NCBI GenBank assembly: GCA_034620365.1
Contig: JAQGEQ010000071.1
Location: 1,860,001-1,924,000, forward strand
Origin: Pegea sp. RAD2-039
Taxonomy: Eukaryota; Chordata; Thaliacea; Salpida; Salpidae
Length of the DNA: 64,000 bases
Direction of reading: 5' to 3'
Shown: positions 12,597 to 26,600 of the stretch, piece after piece
Numbering within the stretch: position 1 is the first letter of the stretch
Layout: every line of letters starts with the position of its first letter
The notes under the pieces: generated by a model
The model's input: the letters and a program-made list of their open reading frames with translations, nothing else
Database searches by the model: none
What the model was told of the DNA's origin: nothing
Program-made: the position numbers and the translations under genes

Positions 12597-12836
12597 ATTG
12601 ATATTCACTCATATATTCTCAAATCTCTGACACAATTAGTCAAGACAATAAAAGATTTGTGAGTAGCTACATATGGTTGATATAGATGGTAGCTATATAT
12701 GGTTGATGTAGATGGTAGCTATATATGGTTGATGTAGATGGTAGCTATATATGGTTGATGTAGATGGCAGCTATATGTGGTTGATGTAGATGGTAGCTAT
12801 ATATGGTTGATGTAGATGGTAGCTATATATGATATT
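12597..12836 (+). pseudogene. Inverted copy of ARHGEF17 exon end, splice donor and short minisatellite
   Basis: Positions 12597-12660 are nearly identical to the reverse complement of about 19650-19710, the 3' end of ARHGEF17 coding exon 20 including its GTGAGTAGC donor. About 6.5 units of the 26-bp repeat follow, in the same order as in the parent intron, ending in GATGGTAGCTATATATGAT as the parent array does. The copy is inverted relative to ARHGEF17 and about 6 kb from it. It has no start codon and no other exon, so it is non-functional. Confidence 0.85.
12663..12833 (+). repeat. 26-bp minisatellite, about 6.5 units
   Basis: Units of GTAGCTATATATGGTTGATG plus TAGATG in tandem with few variants. 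Same unit as the large array at 18437-19640, on the opposite strand. Confidence 0.95.
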
Positions 12837-14607
12837 AAATTTGATTTTGAAATTGATTTATTAATGAAAACAACTCTTTATTATTTATAATGACATTTCT
12901 TGTTAAAGATATTTCTATTTTTGAGATTTATTTCTTATACTAATAAAGCCCCGGAATAAGTTTTAATATAATTGTTTTTAACATATTTTATACATACTTA
13001 CTTATATCTAAGAAAGAAAGTAATTTAAGACGTTTTATATTTAAAAATTAAAAGTTTAAAAAAGTTTTATAAGAAAAAAAGTTTATTTGAATTTTTCTCA
13101 GTTCTACTATTAGCATACTCCTACAGAGTTATTTAAATAAATAGTTATATAAAGTATTTGTGAAAAGGTCAGTTTATTGCTTAGTACCTACGACTTATAG
13201 ATGTAGTATGTATTTTTTTGGAAAAATATATATATCACAATCTATTCTTGTAATAATCTAAGCCTATTTTATATTACAATGTATTTCAGCAATCAGAACT
13301 CAAACAACTGATTTGATTGCTACATCATTGTTTAGAAACAATAAGTTTAAAAATTATATAATTATTATTAAGTTAGTTTTTCTACTACTTTCTATCAGTG
13401 TATTACATTCTGTTTGCTTACAATAACAAAGTAATAAATCTCTCAAATTAATTTATTTGATTACTTATTTTATTCAAAGCATAGCCGCACATGCTGAGTT
13501 AGACAGCTCTTATAGCGAATAAGAGAAATTAATATTACTGCGGAAATATAATCAAAATGTCTTAATATTAAATTTTAACTTAATTATTATAGAAATAGCA
13601 GAAACACTACAAAGACATAATCAAATTGTGAATTATAAATCAAAAGTACAAAATAATTGAAGAAAACAAAAAGACTGGTAGTATAACTTATTGACAAAAT
13701 TACTTGAATAATATTTTTTAAATAAAATTCTCTTAAAAAGGAAAAAATTTGTTGTTAATATTACTTAAACTTTTCTGCTTTTTCGTTTCTTAAACATTTA
13801 ACTTTGGGTAAAAATATATTATTATTGTTCTATTTTATGTTCAGTCCATTTTATCCTTAAGGTTCACTTGGCTTAAGGTCAGCATGTGTTTGTTCCGCAT
13901 GATTTTACATTCAAATCATTTTTTATTGTTAATTTTAGTATTAACATTTTTTTCCAATAAAATTTTTTTACTAAATTTCCTTAATTGCTTTTGAAATTTA
14001 TAGATTTATTCAATTAATTATTCAGACTTAGTATTTATTATTTTAATTTATTTAAACTAGTTTTAACTCTATGCTTTTTCACTAAGAGTTGATAGTTATA
14101 TATTTTATTTTTTTATTTTAATTAATTTTAATTGTTTTACTTCTATTAAACTAGATAATCAAAGTAAATATTATATTTAACCTTAATTAAGACGTTTATT
14201 TTAAATAGTTAAACCATAATATTTTTAAAGGAAATAAAAACTAAAAGTTTAAATTTAAATGGTTTTGACAAAATCATTAGCAATTAGGATATTTTTGAAA
14301 AAGCTATGCTCTACTTAATTTAAAACTTCAATAGTATGAAAAATATAAATAATATTAATTCATTTTATCATTTTTATATACATAATAATATTAGTATATA
14401 CATAATATTGTAATAATTGTATGATGCTGTAAAAATGTTATAAGTATAGCATGAGATGAAACAATTATAATCTAAATAATTGCTATTATTAAAGAAATTT
14501 TATATTATTGATTATTATTTTCAAAAGGTAGCTTTAAAAATTTATATAGTCAAAATTATAAAATTATATCTATACAAATTCTTTTTTATCTTATCAGTTT
14601 CAAAAAG
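12837..14607. other. Very AT-rich intergenic stretch upstream of the carrier gene
   Basis: About 1.8 kb of AT-rich sequence with many homopolymer runs. No exon, RNA gene or tandem repeat recognised. The carrier promoter must lie here but no distinct element stands out. Confidence 0.45.
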
Positions 14608-16262
14608 ATGGCAAATATTAATTATAACCATTTTGTTGCTGGTATGTCTGGAGGAGTAATTTCTTCATTTGTGTTGCATCCTCTTGATCTGATAAAAATT
14701 AGATTTTCAGGTGAATAAACTTGTTTCATCAGTTTTATACTTCCTTATCATTTACTGTCTTGTCTAGTTGGTGATGGGTTAAAAGAAAGGCCTTCATATA
14801 AGAGTATGAAAGAATTATGTAAATCAGTTATCAAAGAAAGAGGTTTTCAAGGTCTTTATGCTGGAGCTGTACCTAATATCATAGGAGCAGGTCTCAGTTG
14901 GGGATTATACTTCTTTTTGTATGTTTTTATTTCGTAGGAAACTATTTTGAAGCTTAAAACTTTTTAGAATGTATGACTTGATTATGATATAAAATTTTCA
15001 ACATTAAATGCAAATAATCATTTTGATAAAACCATAAAAGTAATTTTGAAAATTGTCTTAAAAGTATTTTTTTATAGAATTTCGTTTGTAACGAACTATG
15101 ATTTTTATTTGATAGTTATAATACGATAAAAAATCAGTTAAATGGAGGTGATGAAAGTAAACCCCTAAAAGTTTCACAATATTTAATGAGCGGTGTTATA
15201 TCAGGTAAATTTTCTGTTTTTCATATGGATAAAGTACTAATCAATTGTTTCTATAAATGATATACACTTTTTATAACATTTTACTTTTATTTAATTCTAA
15301 AACTTCTCATCCAACAACATCTAACCACAGAAACTTATCCTTAAACCAATATTTTGTTTGATGACCAAGTGTTCCTGGAACAACAAAGCACTTATTTTAC
15401 TAAATTGTTGTAAGACCAATTTTATTGACTTGGTTTTGATTACAGAATCATTACAAGTTAATCAACGCAACTAACTAATAAATTGATTTTTGTTTGTAAT
15501 TATCTCTTTATGACATTTTGTTAATGGTGTGAATGCCAACTAATCTTTGTAGGGTCTACTACTCTTTTCATCACTAACCCAATTTGGGTTTCAAAAACAC
15601 GAATGTGTTTACAATATGAAAACACCAACAAGAGAAATCAGGGTTTAACACAGACAATCAAGGAACTATACTCACAAAACGGAATACGAGGACTGTATAA
15701 AGTATGATATAGTTATTAGATTTAGTAGGTAATCTTCTGAACTTACTGCAGGGGTTTCTTCCTGGCCTTTTTGGTACAAGTCATGGCGCCATTCAATTTC
15801 TTGTATATGAACGTTTGAAAATTTGGAATGCTAAAAGAAAAAAGTATCAACCTAAGGATAAAATTGTAAATTAACTGAAAACAATTATTTTTATTACTTT
15901 TCATAACTTCTCAGAGTTCTTTGGATATATTGCTTATGTCTGCTTCATCTAAAGTGATTGCTTCTTCATCCACATATCCATACCAAGTTATAAGATCGAG
16001 GCTACAGGATCAACATCGGTCATATTCTGGTGTGATGGATGTCATCAAGAAAACATTAAAGTAAGGAGTTAGTTTTGGTGGAAGTTTTGGTTCCATCAAA
16101 CACTTGTCACGATTGACTTTTCTGTCTAGAAACGAAACTTGGAAAGGCTTCTACAAAGGCTTAGCAGCAAACTTGTTGAAAGTTGTTCCATCTTGCTGTA
16201 TTACATTTTATTCTTATGAAAGTGTAATGTACTATCTTCAAAAGATTTCATCTTCATCTTAG
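14608..16262 (+). CDS. SLC25A32: Mitochondrial folate/FAD carrier (SLC25A32-like)
   Basis: Inner-membrane carrier of the SLC25 family; the SLC25A32 branch moves folate and/or FAD into mitochondria (family knowledge). Exons: 14608-14710, 14768-14918, 15116-15204, 15553-15701, 15752-15865, 15915-16060, 16130-16262, joining in frame to 294 residues (human about 315). Three carrier repeats are visible with their signature motifs: [10 protein letters not shown], the unusual NPIWVSKTR and [14 protein letters not shown]. The second and third variants, together with [13 protein letters not shown] and the near-terminal [11 protein letters not shown], separate folate/FAD-type carriers from others. The ATG at 14608 precedes the first transmembrane helix directly. 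The gene converges on ARHGEF17. Confidence 0.93.
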
Positions 16263-17682
16263 ACTCTAAATCAAACTTAAATTTTCATCAATTTGAAGTT
16301 ATAAATCTTTAATTTTAGTTCTAGTGTTGCAAACGATTTTATTATTGTTTGTTGCAATTTTTGTATTTGTTTTTGTTCACTTCTTAATTTTTGTATTATT
16401 TTATCAAATACATTTTATTTATTAGTTTTAGACTCTTAATAAATAACATTTATAATTTTGATTATTTTTTAAGTCTGTTGAGATATCAATTTCTTAAGTT
16501 GTAGAAATAAGTCGATATTTTGAACTGTTAGCACAAAATTATAAAACTAAAAAAAACTTTAAATTCATTATCAGCTTTGCCTTTTTGATACTTTTTAGAT
16601 TTTCTTTTTAAATTTGCAGCAATTTCCGCTACATGTCGCTCACAGTCGATTTTTAAGATTAAAAAGACTTAAAAAAAACATAATAAAAAATAAATGAAAT
16701 TCTACTCTTGCCACAAATTAGTTAGTTAGCTATTGAATTAGGTATTGATTTCAACAAATACAAAGAACTATGATCAAAAAATTTAAAAAAGAAATTCTGT
16801 GATTTCAAATTTGATCGAATAACTAGATGACATTTCTAATATAGTTTTAAACAAATTACTTTTCAATTTCACTGAATTTGGTGTTTTAAAATAAGTAAAA
16901 TTTGCAGAAAATGCTGAACACAAATGAATTTATCAGTTTTTATTGAAAGAAATTCTTATGACGAATGAATACAAACATTTCTTACTTTTGTAGTTGCTCC
17001 CCAAAAAAATGTGAAGAAAAAAGTAAAACACGAAGAAAAATAAAAAGGAAAAAAAAACGACTTAAAGAAGCAAGTTTTGATAAAGTGCTCGAGACGAAAA
17101 CAGATTACAAAAAAGATGAACAAATTTGAGCAGCTGAATTCTTAATGATCAACATTTTTCAAATTTAATTCTTTGTGATTTAAAATCCATTCTCAAAACT
17201 GTTCAAATTTGGGCGAAACGACCAATTTATAAAAAAATTTAAAGGTAATATTGTTCTGGGACTTACACTTGAAGTTGGAAAATATTTCAAATAGTTTTAG
17301 AACTTAATGATATCAAGTATAAAACACGATTGTTAGCACATTTCAGTAATTCCAGCAAACACTATTCGCGTTTTAATGCTTAAAAACTACCCCAAGAACG
17401 AAATTCTGAGATTTATAAGAAGAATCCAGTTTAAATAAAACAACGTTTTGAAAATTTCGATATTATTGAAAATAGTTCCGAGCAAAAAAAATGTCACAGA
17501 AATGATTTGTTGCTGTGGAAAAATCAGAACAACAAAAAGCAAAATATAAAACTGAGAAAAAATAGAAAAGTTGAGAAGACAAAGTAAATTAAAAGTTTGT
17601 TTTTAAAAAGTTTACAACAAACTCATAACACTGAAGAGAAACAATTGAAAGTTAAATTTCTTCAAAACCAAAGCAACTGAAT
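16263..17682. other. Intergenic region between convergent carrier and ARHGEF17 genes
   Basis: Contains both 3' UTRs; an AATAAA-like element lies near 16437 for the carrier. On the minus strand, about 16658-16555, a short frame reads CERHVAEIAANLKRKSKKY, which looks protein-like, but it is isolated and unrecognised. Confidence 0.4.
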
Positions 17683-20600
17683 TCAAACTTTCCAGATTAG
17701 CAGATGATTTGTGCTGTCTTCTCTACCAGCAGATTCAGTTGAAGAACTAATCCCAAAATCTTCATATCTAAAGCAATAAAGTTGCTAATTAAAAGAATTT
17801 TGCATAAAAACGAGAAAACATACCCATCACCACCACTGATAACTAACGCTGTGCTTGTCCTAAAACTTTGATTTGAAAGTGAAGAGTGTCTTCTTTTAAT
17901 GGGAGAGCTTTTGGATGTAGAAGCTACGGAAAATAAAAAGATAAAAACGATTGAACGTTAAGATGAGGATATTACATCGCTGTAAGTCTTTGTTAGGAAG
18001 ATCGACTGATGTAAGAAAGCGGACATGACCAGTATGTCCATATGAAAGTCCTTGTGGTATCAGTGGTAATGATAAAGAAGAAGTAGAAGTAGTTATATTA
18101 GGAAGATTTAGCGTTAACACAACACCAGCACTCGTTCCTATCCACAATAAATCTTTACATACGAGAAGAGAAGTTATCCGTAGACAAGCAGCTTTGTGTT
18201 GTCTGATAATTGCATCAGAACCTGTCGAGATAAACAAAGAAATGTTTGAATTGAGAATCAACATTCAACACACACTTACTCGCTAACATCTTATTAACAG
18301 CATTTGATACATCAAAATCAGCCAGAACCACGTGGCTACTTGTATGATAGAGTTTGATTTGTGCTTTTTTATCCATAGCAATCCATACACCACATCCATA
18401 CGTCGCCATGCATTGAATCTAGTAAAAAATAAAAATCATATGTAGCTACCATCTACATCAACCACATATAGCTACCATCTACATCAACCACATATAGCTA
18501 CCATCTACATCAACCACATATAGCTACCATCTACATAAACCATATATAGCTACCATCTACATCAACCACATATAACTACCATCTACATTAATCATATATA
18601 GCTACCATCTACATCGACCACATATAGCTACCATCTACATCAACCACATATAACTACCATCTACATCAACCACATATAGCTACCATCTACATCAATCATA
18701 TGCAGCTACCATCTACATCAACCACATATAGCTACCATCTACATTAATCATATATAGCTACCATCTACATCAACCACATATAACTACCATCTACATCAAC
18801 CACATATAACTACCATCTACATCAACCACATATAGCTACCATCTACATCAATCATATGCAGCTACCATCTACATCAACCACATATAGCTACCATCTACAT
18901 CAACCACATATAGCTACCATCTACATTAATCATATATAGCTACCATCTACATCGACCACATATAGCTACCATCTACATCAACCACATATAACTACCATCT
19001 ACATCAACCACATATAGCTACCATCTACATCAATCATATGCAGCTACCATCTACATCAACCACATATAGCTACCATCTACATTAATCATATATAGCTACC
19101 ATCTACATCAACCATATATAGCTACTATCTACATAAACCACATATAGCTACCATCTACATCAACCACATATAGCTACCATCTACATCAACCACATATAGC
19201 TACCATCTACATAAACCACATATAGCTACCATCTACATCAACCACATATAGCTACCATCTACATCAACCACATATAGCTACCATCTACATAAACCATATA
19301 TAGCTACCATCTACATCAACCACATATAACTACCATCTACATTAATCATATATAGCTACCATCTACATCAACCATATATAGCTACCATCTACATCAACCA
19401 CATATAACTACCATCTACATTAATCATATATAGCTACCATCTACATCAACCATATATAGCTACTATCTACATAAACCACATATAGCTACCATCTACATCA
19501 ACCACATATAGCTACCATCTACATAAACCACATATAGCTACCATCTACATCAACCACATATAGCTACCATCTACATCAACCACATATAGCTACCATCTAC
19601 ATAAACCATATATAGCTACCATCTATATCAACCATATGCAGCTACTCACAAATCTTTTATTGTCTTGACTAATTGTGAAGAGAGATTTGAGAATATATGA
19701 GTGAATATCAATGACTCTAACTACATTCTGACATCCGCACCATAATTCTTTTCCACCAACGATAATCATCTTAGTGATGGGATAAGGAGAAGTTCCTGTA
19801 AACACCAGATAAAGTATTTAACCAACCATCTATTCAACAAGTCAACCTAATTGAATGGTTCGTTTTCGATCAAAGTCCCATTGACCATTACTCGCATCTC
19901 TTTTATAAATAGTCAAATCTCCGTTGCTAAGAGCGATAAAAACCTAAAAAGTTGAAAGAAAAATTGTAAACTCGATTGGTTGCTGAAGTCGCGTGGTTAA
20001 CGCAACTCACTTGGGTAGTACAAGTCACGTGGTCAACACAACAAGTCACGTGATAAACATAACAAGTCACATGGTAAGCACAACAAGTCACGTGGTCAAC
20101 ACAACAAGTCACGTGGTAAGCACAATAAGTCACATGGTCAACACAGCAAGTCACGTGGTCAACACAACAAGTCACGTGGTCAACACAACAAGTCACGTGG
20201 TCAACACAAGTCACGTGGTAAGCACAATAAGTCACATGGTCAACACAGCAAGTCACGTGGTCAACACAACAAGTCACATGGTCAACACAGCAAGTCACGT
20301 GGTCAACACAACAAGTCACGTGGTCAACACAGCAAGTCACATGGTAAGCACAACAAGTCACGTGGTAAGCACAACAAGTCACGTGGTCAACAACAAACCT
20401 GACTGGAATGATAAAGAATACATTGAACAGAAGCAGCATTTTGTAGTTCAACACAATGTTTGTTTCCTCTAACGGACTCTTGGGTCGAATAAACTTTGAT
20501 CCTAATTAGAAGAGCAAGAAATAAGGAAAAGAAGATGACAAAAAAGAAAGACCTTACTTGCCATCTTCAGTACCAAGCCACATCGAGCCCTGATTGGCTA

Positions 20601-23600
20601 ATAGCCTGCTGCAATCTGACAACGAGTTCTCACCAAGTAAATCTTCGAGACTTCCGTGAAGAGTCGATCCATTGCTCTCTTTCTTAAAAGCTCCTCCTCC
20701 AAGACATGAATTGATGATGTGTGAGTTATCCATCAAATTATCATTAGTTGGTTGGTTGTGATGTTGTTGTGGAATATCTGCTTAGAAACAAGTTTAGTTC
20801 AGCAACAATGACAAATGAAAGCCGACGTGTTTGATAAGAGTAAGAAACAGGAGAGGAAGGTGATTAATGTTCGAAGTGCTTGCGACTAATCGATTTTATT
20901 TTTACTTAAATTAAATTTAGTGATTTGAAGTTACCGAATGTTGACAAGCTGTTGCTGGTGCTGTAAGGACTTCGTGAACTGATCGTGCTCATCGGACTCG
21001 TATTCTCTTCATCACTCTCTTCCCCATCATCCCTGATTTAAGACACAAATTAAGAATGAAAAAGAGCAGCTTGAAGAAGACTGACGTGTCATCCCAAGCG
21101 ATGATCCGATGAACTGGATTATCGGAGGAGTTGTTTCGATCCCGATTGTGTCCCAGAGGTAGTTTGGAGATCTCTTTCAGGAAACACTGAGTGGAAACAA
21201 ACCTCCGATCCCAAGTAGGAACCTGATGCGAGATGTTGAAGCAAGTGATGAGGAAGCAGCCGGAAACGTACTTGAGCTATGCAGCAGATCTTGGCATTGC
21301 AAACGGTGATACATTGAGTTTGAGACGGTTCCGGTTCCAAAGCAAGGAAGCAAATCTGTAGCAGAGGTTTAAGGTGTTTGAAGCAAACAAGAAGGTAGGA
21401 CTGACCTGTCCAACATACCCATCGGTGTTACAGACCCACACTTCGTGCTTGTTGGGAGATGTGTCCGTATTGGGAGTCGCACATGAGAATTGCATCCCAT
21501 TTCGTGTCTTACTGATGGGGATTGCTTTCATAAAAGCAGGATCAAATCTATTCTTCTGTTGAGCTAATGAAAAAGTCGATTGGTTATTTAGTAGTTCGAA
21601 AAAGACATCATCATCATCTCACTCAAGACTTCTTTCAAACTACGAAAAGATGTTTCAAAGTTCACTTTCACGTCATTGTTGTTAAAAACAAAATAGAAGC
21701 TCTTCACCCCATCTCTGAAATGACAAAATGTGAAGTTGGCATCGGAGGTGAGAATTAGTCGAACTAACGGAGTTGAAATGCCAATTTCAAGAGAAGGAGC
21801 AAACATTTCAGATATTGTTCGCTTCTCGGCTAAGCGTTGACGACAAGTTCCCAGCAAATCTTTCACTGTATCGTCTAAAATCTAAAAAAAGGGACTGATG
21901 ATAAAGAGTCAAATTTTTTTTAAATGTAATTGATAGAAAATCTGAAAAAAGATTTTTCGATGTCAAGTGGAGTCAGCCATTTCCAACAAATAAGTTCTTT
22001 TTATTTATTACAATAAACGTGAAGAAAGGTGCCTGAAGAAAGCACCTCTCGTTAACACACATTCTCACAATTTTTACAGAATTATTAAAAATAGATCTTC
22101 GACAAAAATGAAGAAGCTAATTAAAAGTGATCCATCACTATAATACCAGATTTAAAATCTGTTGTTTAAGCTCAACAATTCTAAAGATTGTTTTTGAAGA
22201 ACTTTGTTATTGAAATTTTAATACTATCATAAAAATGGAATGAGAAAAAATTTGAACTAACTTGATGATTAAGATGTAATTTTTCTGCTTTTTTTTCTAT
22301 TTCTAAAAGTATTTCCTGATCAGCTTGTATCAATTGTATTTGTTTTTCGTTTGCTTGCTTACTTACCACTGAACTTCCTATAATTGTTTATATTCAAAAA
22401 TAAGATTTAAGATAGATCAATTTTAGATTAAATTGCCAAAAAAAGAAATCGACCTTTTAATAGTTCAACATCTTCTAATGGAAACTTCCATAAAAATTTA
22501 TACTTTCCATGTATATCAAAAATCTGCTGCTCACTAGCCACCCATCTGTTAAAGAATGAAATCCATAAAACAAACACGCCATCTTTGAACTTAATCAATA
22601 AAACCTCAAAATTGTATCTAATAAATCTTAAATATTTTTAAACCTAAAAAAACTCACAAATTTAGGGAACTTCTTCGAATTGTTCCGATTCGCGCTTTTT
22701 TTGAGGTTGTACACATCAAAATATCATTGAACAACCAAAGACTTCTATCTTTTTTGTTATTTGTTGATTTCTAGCAAATAATTGACTAATGGAGAAAAGA
22801 TTGGGAAAGGCAGGCAGACTAACTCACCAGCTCCACACATATATCTTGACGGATAAAACGTCTTTTAGATGTTCCACTGATCTACAAATTTAAGTAAACA
22901 AATTTCACATCACATTTATATGATTGGAAAATTATAAAAAAAAAACTTTTAAAATATTACTTCAAGAAGCTAAAAACAAAGTTGGAAAAATATTGATAAA
23001 AACATCTTGAATTGTATAAGAGGCACGTGACCTAGTGGGTTGCTTTACGTTATGCAAATGGAGTGAATCATCAGCAGCTTTGATTACTAAATACAATCTA
23101 TTATTGGAATATTTTACTAAATACCAAGAAAGACACAATTTATCATGTTAAATGGATACATTAAAATAATTGTAAAAGATCAGTTGTAGATAAGTGGGCA
23201 GATGACTGATTTAAAAATATTGAAGCTACTGGACAGATAAAAATTCAGCAATGATTTGTCACCCACCCACTCACATAACTACTTATTTTTAACTGGCTAA
23301 AAAAATAAAATGAAATAAGACATCCTAGTTGTTTTGGCCTAAAGAAATAAAAAAAATATAGAAATAAATCATTTAAATTTAAAATCTATTTCATCTGACA
23401 GAAAAAAGAAGAATAAAAAGCAGAGTAAAGTTGATGATTTGTTGAATGATTGCAAAGTAAAACTGGTCGAAGTGAAATTATTCAAAGTCAGCTTTGATGA
23501 TTTTACAAAAGTGAGACAACCACCAGCAGTTGATAATTAAAATAGAGAATTAAAAAACGATGAAAACTTACACCAAAACAATTCTCTACTAAATTCTCAA

Positions 23601-26600
23601 TTTCTTGCAATTGACGAGTTTGGGACTCCAGAAGAGCCGCCTCTTTTTTACCTTAAGTATTATCGATTATTTATTTGAGAATTAATACTTTCAAAATCAA
23701 CTTAAATCATGAAACATAGACTATAGAAACACGATTATTTTTCTTTATTAATAATATCAGAAAGAAATTTGATAGTAATTCTCACCTTTGTTCATTTGAA
23801 CTGATAAGGCATGTATTTCTTGTTGAGCTACTAACAGTCCATCTCTATCTGGATGGTTGTCTGGTGTGTGTTTCAATAAATCCTTTAAATAAATTCTTAA
23901 TTAAGTAATTTAATTAATTCTTTAACTAATTTTTTGAAATGTTCAATCGGTATTTCATTTCTAATCTATTTAAATGATAAAATTATAATTATTTAGAAAC
24001 TACCTTGATAATAAGTTCATATCTGGGAATTCTTTGAACGGGTTTGATCAGCAAATCTGACAGGCCTTGCTTTTCTTTATTTTCACGCTGGCAAGTCTGT
24101 TATGAGCGAAAAGTTTTAATAAACTAGCCCTAAATTAAGTGTGAAATTAATTAAATAATTTCAAATACATCATTATTAATCTTCATTCGGCATCAGAGAT
24201 ACCTTCAAATTTTTAGATTTTTTATCACTTAAAGCTTTTAAAATGTTATAAAATAGAACGTTAAACTAATTTGCAATGACTAATAAAACTGTTAATTAAA
24301 TTGGTAGCAAGCTGTGAAAGTTAATTTTAATTTTATTGACATTAAGGCAAAGACCACATTAAGGTAAAGCCGAGGAAGCATTTTTAAAAGGTTTTACAGC
24401 AATTTAAAACAACAAAGTATTTCAATTAAGAACAGTGGATACAATTCTAACAATGATAATTACCAAAAGTTTCCAGACTTTTAAAGTTTCATTTTGAAAG
24501 AAGCATTATAAAAAGTCAAATATAAAACTCACTTCAAGAAAGGTTTTGAAAGCAGTTTTTGCTTGGATTGCAAACGTAATTGCTTCTCTAGCATTCAAAT
24601 AATTCTTTATATAACTGGTGTATGTCTCAAGTAACATGTCCTTATTAAACTAAAAAGTAACTATTAGTTTGAATAGTGATACTAGTGTTTAAAAAATAAG
24701 TTGAACCGATAATAATAGAGAAGAAAAAGAATTCAAATTAGGCAAGTGTAAAATTTAAACTATTTGAAAAATGTTTATTCTTAACCTTTAACAGATATTT
24801 TAAATATTTAACTGACTTATTTATCATTAAACTGATGCATATATTACTTTTAAGATAAAGTGTTATGATGAGTTAGGGCTTATGGCTAAATAAACAAAAA
24901 CCTAAATAAGATTTAATTACTGAAATATATACTAAATAGAATATAATTAAGCAACGAGTGGAGGTATTTTAATAAAATTTTAGAAAAATAGTAAAACATT
25001 CAGTTCTTGAACCAATAAATGTTTTCATTATTTCTATTAAATAACTGATGTAATGCTGAAACAGCAAATGTTTGATACAAGTAAAATAGAATTGATAAAT
25101 TAAATCAGTCAGCATCAAGATCAAGACCAATTAAAGTTAGATTATATAAAGTTTATCAAAATATTTTAAAATGAAGTTTATAATTTTATTTATATATTTA
25201 AAAAGTATTTTTTTAAGATTTTTATGAAAAACTGATTTTATCACAAAAACAATTAAATAAAACATAATGAATGGTCTGTTTAAATTTTTTTTAAGAATTA
25301 AACTAACCTTAGCTAAGATTATACTATCGAAAAAAACATTCACAAGAACTTAAGTAACAAAATTTAAAAGCATTAAATTTAATTAGATTAAAAAATGAAA
25401 GTATTTTTAAAGACCCTTTAATCATCATTAAAATCTCTTATTTTTAAAAAGATAAATTTATTTAATAATTTTAGGTCAATAAATAGAAAAATGATAAAGA
25501 TAATTTTAATAAAATCAGATAACTTCAAAATAAATCATAAACAACAGAGAGGTTATTGATTTTGAAACTAACTTTAATACTGTAGTGAAATTGATATAAA
25601 TAAATGAATGATTTTTTAGAACAATTTTGGCAAGCAACTTACAGATTGTATGAACAAATCTCCCATCTTTACAGCATCAGTATCCCAATTTTCAAAACAA
25701 TTTCTAACATTTTCAAAAAATTTATCATGGTGTTGTTTGATTTCAGGAATTTGAAAGAAAATTGCATCAACCAGTTTTGGTTCACATACTACATGGTTTT
25801 CTGGTCTTTTGAGTGGCTTCAAGTAATTCTATAAAAAGTTAATGAACTTCATTTAGATCTTAAATAATTAGAATATATTGATATATAATTTTTGTAAAAT
25901 TAAAGAAAAAATACTTGTTGTTTTACTATTTAACAACAACTATTTAAAATGAGTTGAAAGTTATTAATTACATATTTTGACAGAAAGATAAGTAAAATAT
26001 AAAGGTTAAAAAACAAAATGACTATAATCTATCAAGTTATTTTATAAAGAATAAAATGCTTTTTTAAAGAAATAAATTGAAATTTTTGTTCACAATATTT
26101 TTACCTCATAAAGTATATGCAATGAGTTGACATACGAATCTTCTGTTTCTAAAAGATTTTTCACAACATGCTTTCTAAGGTCCTGAAATATAAACAAATT
26201 CAGTTTTATGATGCTAATTGCAATATAGAAATGACATCATAAATGTCAGATAACTTTTGAAGAAAAATTATGATAAAGAGTTAGTTTATAATAAAGTATA
26301 CTTACAGAAAATTCATAACAAAAAACAGTTTCATTTTGCATTTGTGATAAGCAAAAATATAACTCTGAAAGTTAAACAAAGTAATTAAAAGAACAGCATT
26401 TAACTTTTCTTAAACCTTAAAAATAAATCTTGTTTGAAAACATGACTTTTCACTAACTAACCAATTCCTTAGAAGCCTATTAAGTAAAATATCAAACATA
26501 ATTAATAAACAAATTTGCAAATAAACCACAAGCAATATTATTTCAGGTTTAGCTATTACCAAATAGAAACTACCAAAACTATATGTTTTGCTAAAACTGC

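Noticed and set aside
18437..19640. CRISPR-like appearance of regularly spaced repeats
   Set aside because: There are no unique spacers; repeats are head-to-tail 26-bp units within a eukaryotic intron.
19927..20472. Long open frames on both strands (about 175 and 159 codons) of repeated HVTCCVD / TSHVVN type
   Set aside because: They are produced by a 21-bp tandem repeat without stops inside an ARHGEF17 intron, whose flanking exons join in frame without it.
26308..26366. Possible extra ARHGEF17 exon with acceptor- and donor-like ends
   Set aside because: Its 59-nt length would shift the frame into the DH domain; skipping it joins two phase-0 exons cleanly.
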